From contig CAJJDO010000007.1 in the NCBI GenBank assembly GCA_905183005.1, forward strand, positions 434,001 through 498,000: a stretch of 64,000 bases of DNA. Direction: 5' to 3'. The position numbers were made by a program, and so were the translations under genes. Under the pieces are notes generated by a model. That model saw nothing but the letters and a program-made list of their open reading frames with translations, did not search any database and was not told where the DNA came from. Numbering within the stretch: the stretch's first letter is position 1; every line of letters begins with the position of its first letter. Below, piece by piece: positions 23,454-36,522 of the stretch. This DNA is from Paramecium pentaurelia. Lineage: Eukaryota; Ciliophora; Oligohymenophorea; Peniculida; Parameciidae.

Positions 23454-26400
23454 ATGTTTAAATTTGTAGAATACAAAAACTTTGAATAATTTCATCAATT
23501 CTTAAATTAACATCCTTAAATAACATATCAAGAAATTATTAAACATCCACTATAAGAATATTAATTTGAAAATGAATTTGTTAATCCTATAATTGTCAAA
23601 CAATCTGTTAAGTTACCCTTTTAAGAATATATAAACATTATGCATTGCTCAAATAGGTTTGTGTATCTTGGCAGTCAGAAAAGAGTTTAAGTTTTTGATG
23701 TTAGAAGTGAAATTAAATTAATTTAGAAGCTTGAAATATAAAATTCACTTGTGATCTAAGAAACTGAAGATTGTTTATTTATTGGATAACTAGAACATAT
23801 TTTATTAATTGAAATCTCAAAGGATTTTTCAATTATTGGAACCCATAAAATAGGATAAGTTTAAGTTCCTTTTTCATTTCTAAGAGTTATAAATGAATCT
23901 TAAAAATAATTAGATTGGTATGAAATAGTGATAGCTGATCTAAAAGGAAATTCTACAAAAATTAAATGTAACATCTTTAAATTGTTTAATAAAAGAAATG
24001 TACAATTTTCAACTTAAGAGTTAACATAAAATGGGTAAATTATAGATTAAAAAGAAAAAAATTTTATTTAATCTGGATTCAGCATTTTATATGAATTATT
24101 AGTTATGCAAAATAGTAATGAAAATTATGCTTTTATATTATATCAAATGCACAACAGAATTTCAATTATTAGAGTAAGCAAAATTAATAAAGAAACACCT
24201 ATTTAATTGTATAATTTATAGAATGATCAATTAGATGCAGGTTGGGCATGTTTATCAACTTGTTTAGATAGTAATAATTAAATTAGAAATTCTTTTTGTT
24301 GTAGCTATGGTAATGTCATACATTTATTTATGTATGAAATTTAAGGAGGTTTAATTACAATTGATGAAATAGGAGTTAAATAATTAGATACAGATAAAAA
24401 AATAAATGGATTAGAATGTTGTGATTCTGATATATTTGTTATATTATTTGATGATGGTTTTGCATTAGTTCATGCAACAGAATTTAAAAAATGTGAAAAT
24501 AAATTGAATTATTTTAATCAATCTTTGAAAATTAAAAAATTCAATGGTCATTTTATGTTAGGCTTAACTGAAGATACATTTGAATTTTTATCACTCTAAG
24601 ATTGTAGAACTTTATTATAGAATTAAGCTGATCAATTAGAATTTAGAAAAGCTATGTAATATGCAATTAGAATTATGAATGGAGATTTATTACTTATTAA
24701 AGTTGCACCTTCTGATTAATTATCAGAATTATTCTAAAAATTAGCATTTACTGAATGCTTATTTTTGGGTAAATAAAAAAACTTAACAGTTTAATCTTTA
24801 TCTGAGATTGTTAAGTTTTTAATCCAAACTAAATTAGAACATTACTTATTTACTATAATTAGTGATGTTGCATCTGATTTAGGATACAAAGAAATATTTT
24901 AATAGACAATTGAAAGTTTACTTCGTTAGCATTAAATTCCATATATACCAGATTAATAATTGTATGAATTATGCAAAATGTATTAAAATTAACATAATGA
25001 TGAGATGATACATCATTTAGTATGTTCGACTGATTTTAATAGAATATCTAATGCTATATTAATATCATGTTGTGAATAAATGAAAATGTACAACGAAATG
25101 ATATATGTATGTTAAAAATCTTAAGATTTTGTGACTCCACTTGTTAAATTATTTGGGGGAGAGTAATTATAAGATGAATGTCAGAAATATATATTAAGCA
25201 TTTTAGAAGGTAAATCTTTTGAAGGAAAGAATTTAACTGATGAAGAATTTAATAATGCTTTACGTAGTTTAATTTAGTTTCTTTTTGTGAGTGAAAATTT
25301 ATTAAAATTTATTAATAAAGATCCAAAAGAAGCATTTGACATAATATATTAATTTTATATTGGTAAAGCATAAGCTTGTATAGAGGATAGTAGAGCAGAG
25401 ATTGTATTAAGAGTATAAATTGATGAGACTGAAGGCTCTCTTTTTGATTTTGACTAAATTAATGTACGAAGTTCTGTTCATAGAAAAATGTATTTATCAG
25501 TTAGAAAATTAGAATTTAATAAATCAGATATATGGATATCATATTTAACAGCCAAATTATTAATACAAAAGTTTCCTTTTTCATCTTAAGTTGCTTATGA
25601 CACAATCTATACATTATGTAGAAATTACGAATTTTTATTATCATTGAATAATGATATATTATTAGTTAATCAATTTATCATTCGTGTAATGATGTCAAAA
25701 AAGCTTACAGAACGATAATTATCAGATTTAGAATTTTCAGCATCAATTGTCAAGAAATTTTCATTAGCTTTAGTTTTTATATATTCTCAATAATAACAAT
25801 ATCAAAAGGCTTTTGAAGCTTTTAAAAATGTCAATACTTAAATAAGAGAATTAATATTTCCATGGATTTAATAATTGGTTGAATTAAGACCTATGATATT
25901 GAATTAATAAAATGATGATTTTATTTTAGAAATTTTGAAGTATTTAATTACAGTAGATGAATAATAAACATATAAATTAATTGAGAAATATTTTCATCAA
26001 AAACACTTTTAAATATTGAGTTGTTTTTAAAAGGATTTTGAAGATTAAAAATACTTTGCTAATTTTATATCCTATTTATTTTAATCTTAAAAAGTATTTT
26101 TAATTAATGATTAAACTAAAATATTATATTTAAAAAGATTATGTGAGACTTAACCTAAATAAGTGTTATAGGCTATAAAAAGTATGAATTTTCCATTAGA
26201 TGAAGCATTAAAATTAACAAAAGAATTTAAAATTAATTAGGCAGCTGCTTATATTCATTAAATTAGTGGATCTATGAAATAAGCATTAGATATATATATC
26301 AATTCTTTTTTAAAGAAAATCAAAAAATCTATAGTATTATTAATGAAAAAATAAACTCTAGATAATTTCTGCACTGAAAAATTAAAATATAAATTAGAAA

Positions 26401-27203
26401 CTATTATTTAATTAATTTTAGAAGATTTAAAGTAAAATTAAAATAATTATGATGATGATTAGAATTTATGGATGTATTTTGTAGATTTATATATAAATTA
26501 AAATAAAATTAGAACATTTATAATGCCAAATATTCCTTAGAGTGTAAAAGATTTATTAAGTCTTTATTTAAGTGAATATTTAGCAAGAATTAGTGATAGA
26601 GTATAAGTTTCATAAATATTTGATCTATTAAATTAAAAATATCCTGAATTACCAGTTTCTGTTTTTAGATAGACTATTTATAGAGTTGTAAGTAAATTTC
26701 ATGATGATTTACGAACATTAAAAGAAGCTTAATTAATTTAGAGTAATGAGAAATATCAAATCATATAATAATTGAAAGAAATTAATGTAATAATTAATTA
26801 AGTTTTAGTAAAGTGCATGGATCTGCAATCATATTTGTTAAAGATGCTAAAATCATATAGGTGATTCTGAACTTGCTATTGCTTTTACATGTTCTCATGT
26901 TTTTCATGATTATTGTGTCTTAAAAGGTATATTTAAAATACCATTTTGTGATACATGTTAAACAGAAACTTCTTATAAAAGTAAATCATTTAAATATAAT
27001 TAGTTTAAAAGGAGAGAATTTTGAAATAATATGCTGTTACATAATAAATTTCTGAATCTAAATTCCTTTAATAAATGTCTGTGAATAAAATTACAGTCAT
27101 ATCAAATCAACAATAATAAATGTAAACAAGGAAAGATAAAAAGTAATTGATAAAGAGATTTGATTTTGAGTTATAGTAAAAGTATGATTATTCTTGGGCT
27201 TGA
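23454..27203 (+). CDS. Large vacuolar sorting protein, VPS8-like, with C-terminal RING
   Basis: About 1234 residues with only two introns (22 and 23 nt), both near the 3' end. The N-terminal third reads like a beta-propeller (for example NRFVYLGSQKRVQVFDVRS and DIFVILFDDGFALVHATEF). The middle is a long helical solenoid, and the end carries a RING of the C3HC4/C3H2C3 type: CNHICQRC, CSHVFHDYC and CDTC. This order and size fit VPS8 of the CORVET endosomal tethering complex better than the shorter VPS11, VPS18 or VPS41. The assignment to VPS8 is by architecture and size, not by a diagnostic motif. It lies head to head with the TGS1-like gene (222 bp between start codons). Confidence 0.6.
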
Positions 27204-27780
27204 ATAAAAAGAAATGATATATTTATACATTTCAAAATTAAATTTGTAAATTAAATTGAATCTTATTCTATTAAAAATTTAATTATATAAAAAGATATAA
27301 AATATAATTGACAAAAAATTTCTTATCTTAATAATGTATAAATTATATTAATAATGATAGTTAGTATTTTATTATTTAAATTAATTTTCATTTTAAATTA
27401 ACACCTAAAATAAGAATTCATTTATTATAAACCATATGATCATTATTATTTAATAAAAAAAATAAGGTAGTGCATAAATATTAATTAAATTTTATTAGAA
27501 CTCTTTTATATAATAATTGTTTTTTTGTAATTGTAATTATATCTTTAAATTCCATTTTTAGATAATTATGCCAAGTTTCTTAGTAATATTTATTAAGTGA
27601 TAATTTAAATACAAATATATATATCTGTCTTTAAATTTGATAATAATTAAACTTGAAAAAATTGTGTTCTTCTATTATGTTTAACATAATAAATCATTAG
27701 ATTGTTTTGGTTGGTACTCGAATGTAAATTTTCATGGATTCAAAATATAATATTTATAAGTGCAATATATACAAAATTAT
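27204..27780. other. Convergent intergenic region
   Basis: Very AT-rich, between the VPS8-like gene and a small minus-strand gene. No coding or RNA signal seen. Confidence 0.5.
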
Positions 27781-28203
27781 TCAATATTGTTATCTATTTT
27801 TCATTAAATGTTAAGGTATGCAACAGAATTTAAGATTTATTAATTATTTACACAATAATCTTATCTCCTAATTCAAATTCTCTTGCATTAAATCATGTAA
27901 AAACATTGCTATTTCTTCATTTTCTTCAAGATTTGCATCTTACATTAATTTTAATACTCTGCACTAAAACAATAAATTTATTTAATACTAATTCTGATTC
28001 ATTACTTCTAAGCTTTTTAAGTAGATTTAACATATCTAGTTCTTTTGTAGGTGTTCTCTTCTTCTTTTTATTTAGAATATTATTTTTACTTTAAATTATT
28101 CATTTAATGCTTTCCTTCTCAAATCATGTCTCAATTGCTCTCTTTTCTTATTGGTTTCTCGTATTACTACTGTCTACTCTTGCTCAATCTATACTTCATA
28201 CAT
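27781..28203 (-). CDS. Small charged helical protein, unknown
   Basis: About 123 residues with two introns (26 and 25 nt); the spliced length is an exact multiple of three. The first half is a strongly charged helix (IRETNKKREQLRHDLRRKAL). The second half, LDMLNLLKKLRSNESEL followed by EENEEIAMFLHDLMQE, looks like a small helical bundle. No family recognised. The spliced frame and its composition support a real gene. It is divergent from the first PX-type gene, with only 53 bp between start codons. Confidence 0.55.
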
Positions 28204-28256
28204 CAACTGATAATAAGTACCTCCATTTACAATTAATTAAATAACTCTTAATAATA

Positions 28257-29949
28257 ATGAACAATATTGAAATATTATAGAAACTTTTAATTGAAGAAAT
28301 CATAAATAAACAATATAGTCAAGAAGAGTTTGAATAATATGTATAACTATAAGCACCAGATAAAGGTAAAATTTATATTTTGATCATAGATGATCTTTCA
28401 TAGTGGAATTACGATGACTTAAAAATGTGTATTGACAATTTTTAATCTTTAAAGAAGAATTAAATACAAACTTTAAATTAAGAAAAAGAAATTTATGGAT
28501 TCTAAAATATTGATGAAAAATTATACTAAGTAATTGTATCTAATTAACATAAAATTTATATTGTATAATTTCTAAACTATTTAAGGATAATATCTCTTTA
28601 GATCCTTATGAAAAAGTAATAAAATGTTAATAAGAGAAATATCTAATTGAAAATAATGTTGAATTATAATTTTAAATTTCAAAGTAACTAAAATAGATAA
28701 TTTAGTCCCTAGGAAGTAAGAGATTCTGGATTATGGTCATTTATCACATAAAAAAATATTGTAGTATTTTCAATATAAACATTTCCAATGTAATGGAAGG
28801 TTTCAAGAACATTATAAGAATTTGCAGAATTAAGAAAAATTATTTGTCAATATTTTCCTGAAAAAATAGTATCACATTAAACTATTTATTAGATTCCTAG
28901 ATTTCCATATGGTAGATTAACAAAATTAGATGAAATGTTACCAATTATGGAGAATATCATACTTTCTATTAAAGTAATATTTATTTAAAATTAGAATTTA
29001 CTATCACTTTATAATTAAATACCTATAATAAGAACAATATAACCTTGTTTGTGGTTTGTTAATGAAGTTAATTAATAATTACTATAAAAAAAGCTAAAAG
29101 ATGAATTGTAAAAAGAAAAGAGATATAATTTATAATAAAAATAGACAAAAACTGGAGAAATTAAAGTTTCTCTAACTTTTGATGGATATAAAAAATTCTT
29201 AGATTAATCATCTTATCCTTAAAATGCTATTAATCTTCTCAATCAAGTAATCTCTAATATGAATGAATTCTTAGCTTACTAAAAAAAATCCTAAGAATTT
29301 TTAGGTAATGCTTTTAAATTTTTGTTTGAATTAACAAATACTTTACCAAAATATCCTGAATAAAGTGGACTTATTGAATATATCAATTTAGTAAACGATC
29401 ATTTTAATTAAATAATTTATGAGATAAATGATTCTTGTGCATTACTTGATAATCATTTAAAATTAACATTTGCAAAATTATTAAGAAGTCATAAATCTTT
29501 AATAAGATTAAGTTTAAATGTTTATGAAATTAGAAATAAATTTGTTTAAGATTATAATATATTAAATAAAAAAAAGGAGGATCTTATTAAAAATAATGAT
29601 TAAAAAACAGTAATTTAAAAAATAATCTAATAAAATAAATTTGATTAATCAGAATTCGAGAAATTATCAACTGACTCTGATTATTTAAAAGGGTTCCTTT
29701 ATGTTTCAGAAACTCAGTAAAATTAATAACTTTAGGATCAATTAGTGTATATGATACAATCATTTTCAAAGGCTATGGATGAATAATTCAGAGTTGACGT
29801 GCTTAAAGTAGATGCAAACTTTGGAGGATTTCTTTATGCAAAGCAGAAACTCTGTTAGAAATATGTAAGTTTATTTGTTAATCTATTAGACTGAATAATG
29901 GAAAGATTAAGTTAATAAATATGAAAAGGTTAAAAGCAAAACAAATTGA
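28257..29949 (+). CDS. PX-domain sorting-nexin-like protein, tandem copy 1
   Basis: About 525 residues with five introns (24, 23, 22, 21 and 25 nt); the spliced length is an exact multiple of three. After an N-terminal segment containing SQWNYDDLKMCI comes a PX-like domain: VRDSGLWSFITQKNIVVFSI, then WKVSRTLQEFAELRKII and YFPEKIVS. A long helical region with charged repeats follows, compatible with a BAR-like or coiled-coil domain (LLRSHKSLIRLSLNVYE). PX-BAR proteins bind PI3P-rich endosomes and shape tubules. The paralogue follows 60 bases downstream and shares the N-terminal motif and the first intron position. The BAR assignment is inferred from helicity only. Confidence 0.62.
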
Positions 29950-30009
29950 ATATATATTTTAAGTATAATATATGAAAATCTATTAATAAAAAAATTACAA
30001 TATTTTAAT

Positions 30010-31777
30010 ATGGAATAAAATCTTAAATAGATGTAAGAGTTGCTTATCAATGAAATTATCAATAAATAGTATAATGAGGATGATTTTTAAAGTTTCGCTT
30101 TTGAAAGATTTCCTGATAAAGGTAAAAATTTCTTAAATTTTAAAGATGAATTAAATAAGTGGAATTATGATGATTTAAATTAATTAGTTAAAGAATACTA
30201 AAAATTATAACAATAAGGAATTAATAATAAAGATAAGGTAAATAATGAATAATAATAACATTAAGTAAGGATATTAATTTTTTACAATAGATAAATTAAT
30301 AAAATTAAGATTAAAATATTAAAGAGGTTGAAACTCGTCCATTATCAAAATAAAGTAGATTAATTCCTAAAAAACCATCATAATAGGTTTTTCTAAATGT
30401 GATTACTGAAGAATAAGCAAAATTATAAGGCTTTAATTAATAAGAAATGGAAGTTCTAAATTAGATTAAATAGGAGAGATGTTAAATTTAATTTGTAATA
30501 ATTCACATTAATTATAGGATAAATAAGTAGTATTTTCTGAATATGAGAAAATTTATGCTTGTTAATATCAAAAAAAATGTATAGAAGAAAATTTACAACT
30601 TCAATTTAAAGTTATTACTAAAAATAATAAAAAAATAATTTTTTCAAATCAAGTATTTTGTATTGAAACCTAACCATTTAATTGGAAAGTTGAGAGGACA
30701 AAAGAAGATCTATAGACCCTGGAAAAAATTATGTCAATTTTTTTCCCAGAGTATTCAGGATGTATACTTTAATATGATCAAAAATAGGATTTTCATTTAC
30801 ATTTAGAGGTAATAATAAATTTATTTAAATTAAGAATGCTTTAAATATTTACTATAATAAACAAAAAACAAGATCTCTTGATTATTTTTTGTTATTTTTA
30901 AATGATGAAATGGCTAAGGAACTCCATTTGTAACCTTTTAGTTATTACACATAACATGAGAAAAAAATTAGAAATTTTTAATTAAATTAGATTTCTACAT
31001 CCTCTGGTTAGCTAAAAATTGAATTTAATAAGTTAAATTTTTAAGGTTATCAAAAACTTAAAAAATTCTAATAACAAGTTTATTAAAACTATAGAAAATT
31101 TGAAATCAAATTTTAGGAATCTTAATAAATTATTAATTTAGAAATTGAAAAAATGAAAGTTTAATTACAAACATTAAAAGATAATAATAATGATATAGTA
31201 ATTATTTTAGATCTATATTTAGTTTATTTAAGATTAATTTACTTAAAAAATACCTGGATTTAATTTTGATTTATTTTATGATCATATTTCTACTGCTATT
31301 TAAATAAGCAATAATTCCAAAAATTTTATTTCAAGCACTATCGAACAAATTTCAGAATAATTAGAGAAAAGCTTTAAATTTCTAGAGTAGCCATTAGAAA
31401 AATGTTATAAAAATGAGTAAGAACTTAGGAATATATATATAAATGATTTTTTGCCAACAAGAAAAAAATTCTTAAATGACAAAGATGTTTAATAGTAATT
31501 AACTCTTTATGGTTTAAATAATGAATCTATTTCAGATTATTAGTATGAAACTATATCATCTATAATAAGAGATGTACTTCCATTAAAAGTTCATGTAAAT
31601 TATGATGTTCTTCAAAAATAAAAAGATTAATTTGCATATTTAATCACATAAGTACTTTTCGAAGCCTAAAAATATCTTTCAAAATTATTTAAAGATATTA
31701 ACTGTATCTGTAAAAACAATTTTGATTAGCTTACTCAAAATATAAATATATCTCTAGAAACCAAATAGAAGAATTGA
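30010..31777 (+). CDS. PX-domain sorting-nexin-like protein, tandem copy 2
   Basis: About 547 residues with five introns (24, 26, 23, 26 and 25 nt); the spliced length is an exact multiple of three. It shares with the upstream gene the start EQNLKQMQELLINEIINKQY, the phase-1 first intron after the sequence FPDK, and NKWNYDDLNQL. The PX core reads ETQPFNWKVERTKEDLQTLE then FFPEYSG. The C-terminal half is a helical, Gln/Lys-rich region. The paralogues have diverged strongly, so the duplication is old. The role is probably endosomal membrane binding; the partners are unknown. Confidence 0.6.
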
Positions 31778-32402
31778 TTAGTAATATTTTAAATAAATAT
31801 ATATGATAATATTCAGTATAAATTATTTGCTTTCTCTAAATAAAATTAATTGAGTTTGAGATAAGAAATAATATGTTATATTTATTAAACAAACTATTTT
31901 CATATTATTTATAATACATTTATTATTTGATCTTTAATAGATATCATATAGTAAAACATTTATTTAATTGACTTTAAGCTTATAAATGTAATCAAATTTA
32001 TCTAGATTTCACTTTTAACCAAAAATGTTAAATATTGTTCTAAATTAGTTGTAAAATATTCTTTTTATGTATTAAAGATACTAATAAATGGAAGGAATGA
32101 TCAATTTTATATCTATGTAAATAGTAAACTTCAAATCTTATAAAAAATCTTTATTTTTACACTTGACTTTAATTTACATGTTTCTCAAATGAGTTTCAAA
32201 GTAGACTAGATAAAAATAATGGAATATTCAGAATTAGTAATATTTTTAAAAACTCACTTTTCTATAAAATAAAACTTATATAATATAGGTAATTCATTTA
32301 GTTCAAATGTTAAAATTTTAGATTTTTACGAAATTTAAAGTTGTAATTTTCTTTTCATAAAAAATAGAGCTTTATTAAGTAATAATTATTCATATTTATA
32401 AA
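31778..32402. other. Intergenic region between same-strand genes
   Basis: AT-rich, with no ORF carrying a recognisable motif. It may hold the promoter of the unknown gene that follows. Confidence 0.5.
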
Positions 32403-33701
32403 ATGCAATAGAATCCTTTATAGTTATTTTTAAGTATTCTGGCTGCTAGAGAAGAAGTGATATTTATGATAAGAATAATTGGACACTAGATGCAAGAAGA
32501 TTGTAGAAATAAATTAGGATCTTTGAGAGAATTATCAGAAGAGATTTATAGAGGAGAATAGAAAAGAGAAAATCTTGAAAATTATATATATTAACATTTA
32601 GGGGAAAGTTATCGCAAGCTATTTCTCCCTAAAATTATATAAAAATACGTAAAGATAACTCAATACTATTTAGTGAAGACATAAGTACATTTTATTTTTA
32701 TATGTTAGATATATTTTCCTAAATAAGGATAATAATTATGTTAGGATATTGTTAATTAACCAAATCTTAGAACAACAATTCAATAAATGATTCATGAACC
32801 TTTAATGGGAATTTTGAAATTTATAATCAATTTCCAGCGATAAAAATTAAAACACGAGCTTTCGCATTTGTTAAATTATGAATAGTATTAACCAATATAA
32901 AATCAAGAGAAGACCGATGCAATAGAAATGAAAAATTTTACATAGAGCCATTAATTTTAGGAGTTTATGGATTAAGATATTTAAATGATTTACATAAGAA
33001 ATATTGTTATACAGTCAGTAGACATAGTAATAGAAATGTATATGATATATTATATATTGATGATAACACAAAGGTTTTGTATTTGCAAGGAGGAGGTAAA
33101 CATCTATTTATATAAATAAATAGGATTCATAAGTTTAATAAGTAGTATAACAAAATTAAAGGATAAATCAGTTGATAATACATAATCAGTATACATTCCT
33201 GTTGAAAGTACTGTCGAAATTATAACTCAAAGATTTGAAAAAATGATAAAAGAACTTATGGATTAAAATTCCCATATATAAAAGTCAGTAAATAGATATT
33301 ATGAATAACATAAAAAATATAAGATTAAACCTTTGCCAATAAAGGGTTACTCTACACCAAAATCAAAGGTGTAATAGATGAAATCTTAGCGTAATAATTA
33401 ATAAAGAAATATTGAGTCTGGTCCTATTTTAAGTGATATGGGTAGATATTCTGAACCAATAAGTAAATATTCCCAATTATTAGATTCTATAAGTTCACAT
33501 AGATTAAAATAATAAAAATTTAGAACATAAAAATAAAGTGATATTATATTGAGTGGTTTTGTTTCTCCAAAATAAACTATTGTGAGAAAAAATAAAAGTG
33601 TTAAAAACTATGAGAATACTTTATTAAAATCATCTGGATTGTAACCATTTTCTGAATTTCCTCTCAGAATCAATACAAGTAAAAAAAGAAAATAAAATTG
33701 A
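32403..33701 (+). CDS. Conserved-looking protein of unknown function
   Basis: About 407 residues with three introns (24, 23 and 28 nt); the spliced length is an exact multiple of three. No family recognised. The first 230 residues look globular and helical (SLRELSEEIYRGEQKRE, then FYIEPLILGVYGLRYLNDLH and YDILYIDDNTKVLYLQGGG). The C-terminal third is basic and low in complexity, rich in Ser, Lys and Gln (SPKQTIVRKNKSVKNY), as in cytoskeleton-associated tails. It converges on the small minus-strand gene with 36 bases between stops. Confidence 0.6.
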
Positions 33702-33737
33702 TGTTCAATATACACAAATAAATTTATCTCAGTTTTA

Positions 33738-34182
33738 TCAATATTTAGTTAAAGACTAAGTTTAAACTAATTTATTATTTTAATTATATACCTTTTGAAC
33801 AAAAACCTATGTCAGCAAAATTTTCACATAATTAATCAAGATTTTTAAATATACAAGAATAATTAACCCAAATTGATTCATTTTGCATAATTTCCTAAGT
33901 AAATGAAATTTAAAAATCATCAAATAGTTTAAAAAAGGTCTATAAGTTTTTTTTTAAGTTCTATCCTTAGTTTAATATTAAGAAAGTATTGATCTGATCA
34001 GTTTAATTTAATAACTTTGATGAAATCTAATGGTTATTTTTAAGCAAGACTATTTATTTGTCAATGGTTCTCCAAAGATTTAAAGTTTATAAATAATTAA
34101 CATCTTTATTGTCCATCTCAACTTTCACTAATCTAATCAATGGTCTTGGTTGTTTCTGTTAAGATGAAGAACATAAACCCAT
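33738..34182 (-). CDS. Small protein with N-myristoylation signal, unknown
   Basis: About 139 residues with one 25-nt intron near the 3' end; the spliced length is an exact multiple of three. It begins MGLCSSSQQKQPRP: Gly2 with Ser at position 6 is the N-myristoyltransferase consensus, and Cys4 could be palmitoylated. It is therefore probably tethered to a membrane. The rest is helical with many Leu, Asn and Gln (TFFKLFDDFQISFTQEIMQ), and no family was recognised. It lies between two close neighbours: 41 bases downstream of the DENN stop on the same strand and 36 bases from the opposite-strand stop. Confidence 0.6.
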
Positions 34183-34223
34183 TAATATTAATTATTAATT
34201 TAACTAATTTGCAAATGTTTAAA

Positions 34224-36160
34224 TCATTTATACATTTAATAAATTTAAGTCTCCTCAATCTTTTATAAAAACAAATCTTTTGCTTATTAATTCTTAATTC
34301 TATTTAATGCTTAATTCATGAAATCTTTGAAAATATTCAATAATAATTCAATTTTTTTAATTAAAATTATATTGAAGTTGCACAAGACTGGTTTTATCTA
34401 ATTTTCCAATTCAATTAACAAGTTACTTTTTAATCTTTCAATATTTTGTATCTCCACATTAGAAGAAATTGTGTTGATATAAACAACGTCATCATTAAAT
34501 TAACGAAATTCTTCCATTTAGAGACCTAAAAATACTGGAACTGGAGCATCTAAGAGAGGCATTAATTTTTCTGGTACATCAAAAATAAAGGGATGAAAAT
34601 AATTTAAGGGTTTGATACATAGTGAAAGCAAAATCATTAAGTAAGCAATATGCTTTTATGATCGACTGATAATGGCAACTTTAGATTCCAATATAACTGC
34701 TTAAAATGCAGAGACAAAATTTGAAGCAGACCATCCTTAAAATAGATTATTAGGGGCCAATTCAAAATTATATAAAATTGGACTTAATTAAGTATTTTGA
34801 ATAAAGTCTGTATTATCAAATAATTTTATAGGTTGTATTATTTTAGTAAGAGTTAATTATTATACTTAATCTAAATATTTTCTGATTTCATTTTCATGAT
34901 TAGTAAAATAATATTAATCTATTGATCTTAAATCATATTCTTATTCAAAAGCTTATTTGGATAGTTGATTTCTTTCGAATTTTAATGTTTTTATTATATT
35001 TTTTATTATTTAATAGAATAACATATGGTAAGGATAATAAGTCAATATGATATAAGCTACATTAGATAGATAAATGTTTTAGGATGGATTACCTAATTTC
35101 TTTTATTTTACTAATTCATGTGAATTGGTTAACTTTTTATCTGCAATAAAGTCAGGTGATGATACAATCACAGCATAAAGAAGTTGATCAGGATTTGTAT
35201 TTTGTATAAATTCATTTTTAATATCTTTACCAGAATCCTTATTTGGTGTAAAAACTTAAATTGAAAAATCCAATAATTAATCATCCTACAAAACTCTAAT
35301 GATTATATATTATACCTTAAAATATCTTTTTTAGCTTATTAAGATGGATAACATTTAATCCCTCTTGGAAAAGAAAACAAAGGAAGAACTTAAAATAGAG
35401 TCTTAAGCTCATTATCACATTAAATAGGATGTTTAAATAATACCATAGGTTCTGGATTTTCATATTTTATTGAAGTAATTGGAACAGAAATGATATAAAA
35501 TTCTTGTATAAGTTTTACATAATCTTTTTATTTGATACGCATAATTTATGATTTATTGTAATCATTTTAGGCAATTATTTATTATGCTAAATAATTTGAA
35601 TATAATATACATAATTCCATAGTTTGCATTGACATTGACATAGACATAGATAAATTTTATTAGCTTTTTGCTTTTTTATATAGTTCTTCTACTTTCAATA
35701 ATTCTTCATAAAGTTGATTTTTTTCATTAAATAATTGAGTATTTTTTTAAATTAATTAATCATTATCTTATTGAGCTTTTTTATATGCAAACTCTAATTA
35801 TTAATATTTCTAATATAATTCCTCATTTGTTATTGAATTTGATTATTTAGACATTTCTTGTTTTGTTAAATTTAATTGTAATTACAGATTAGTGTTTTAA
35901 ATTTGCAGTTCATAAATTTATTATGTTAATTCTTTCTATTTATCAATGAGCTTCTCATTTTCTTAGGTCAGAATTAAATTATCACTTTAAATCTTCTAAA
36001 TTAAGGAATCATCCCCTTAAATACTTAATTGTTTTTATAATTATTGGATTTAACTTATTAAAGCTAAATTTTCTGACTTAAGTTTTTTTACAATCTTAAG
36101 TAAGCTATCTGAATGATATTAGGATTTATAAAGTAAGTCTTTATCAATATTATTATCCAT
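34224..36160 (-). CDS. DENN-domain protein, candidate Rab GEF
   Basis: About 638 residues with a single 20-nt intron; the spliced length is an exact multiple of three. A Gln-rich coiled coil fills the first 190 residues, then a short Met/Ser repeat (SMSMSMSMQ). The DENN module follows. The u-DENN reads LFSFPRGIKCYPS and LLYAVIVSSPDF; the core reads KVAIISRSQKHIAYLMILL, LNYFHPFIFDVPEKLMPLL, and DAPVPVFLGLQ. The core block resembles other DENN proteins closely. DENN proteins exchange GDP for GTP on Rab GTPases. The d-DENN end is short and less certain. An alternative 3' exon was considered and rejected because the next gene begins there. Confidence 0.8.
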
Positions 36161-36522
36161 AATTAAATAATTGCTAATAATCTCAAAAAAAAGAATGAAT
36201 AAAACTCGAAAATAGTAGAGTCAATAAAAGTTAAAACTATCCTTTATTTCTAATAAGAAAAGAGAGTTTAATTTCAAAATATAAGAAAAAATATATTCAA
36301 AAGCCTTAAAACCTATTGTTTTCTAGGTCAAACCTTCCTCTCTAAAAAATTTAGATTTAGCCACTACATTAAAGTAATCAAAAATTTCACTGTATATATA
36401 GTTCTGAATTACTATTGAATGAATCCTTTCAAGATAATAGAAGTTGTTGTTGTTTGGAATGTGGAACAGATAATAAGAAGACTAAACATTTATAAAAAAA
36501 GTTTATAATCTTCTCAACCAAA
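36161..36522. other. Divergent spacer, possibly with N-terminal coding extension
   Basis: Between the DENN gene (minus) and the next plus gene. The frame of that plus gene stays open upstream of its first ATG (a Cys-rich stretch, SCCCLECG), but I see no upstream start or clear intron. Confidence 0.4.

Noticed and set aside
34118..34226. Extra 3' exon for the DENN gene via a 30-nt intron
   Set aside because: The proposed exon overlaps the start of the MGLCSSS gene in another frame, and the simple model already gives an exact frame.
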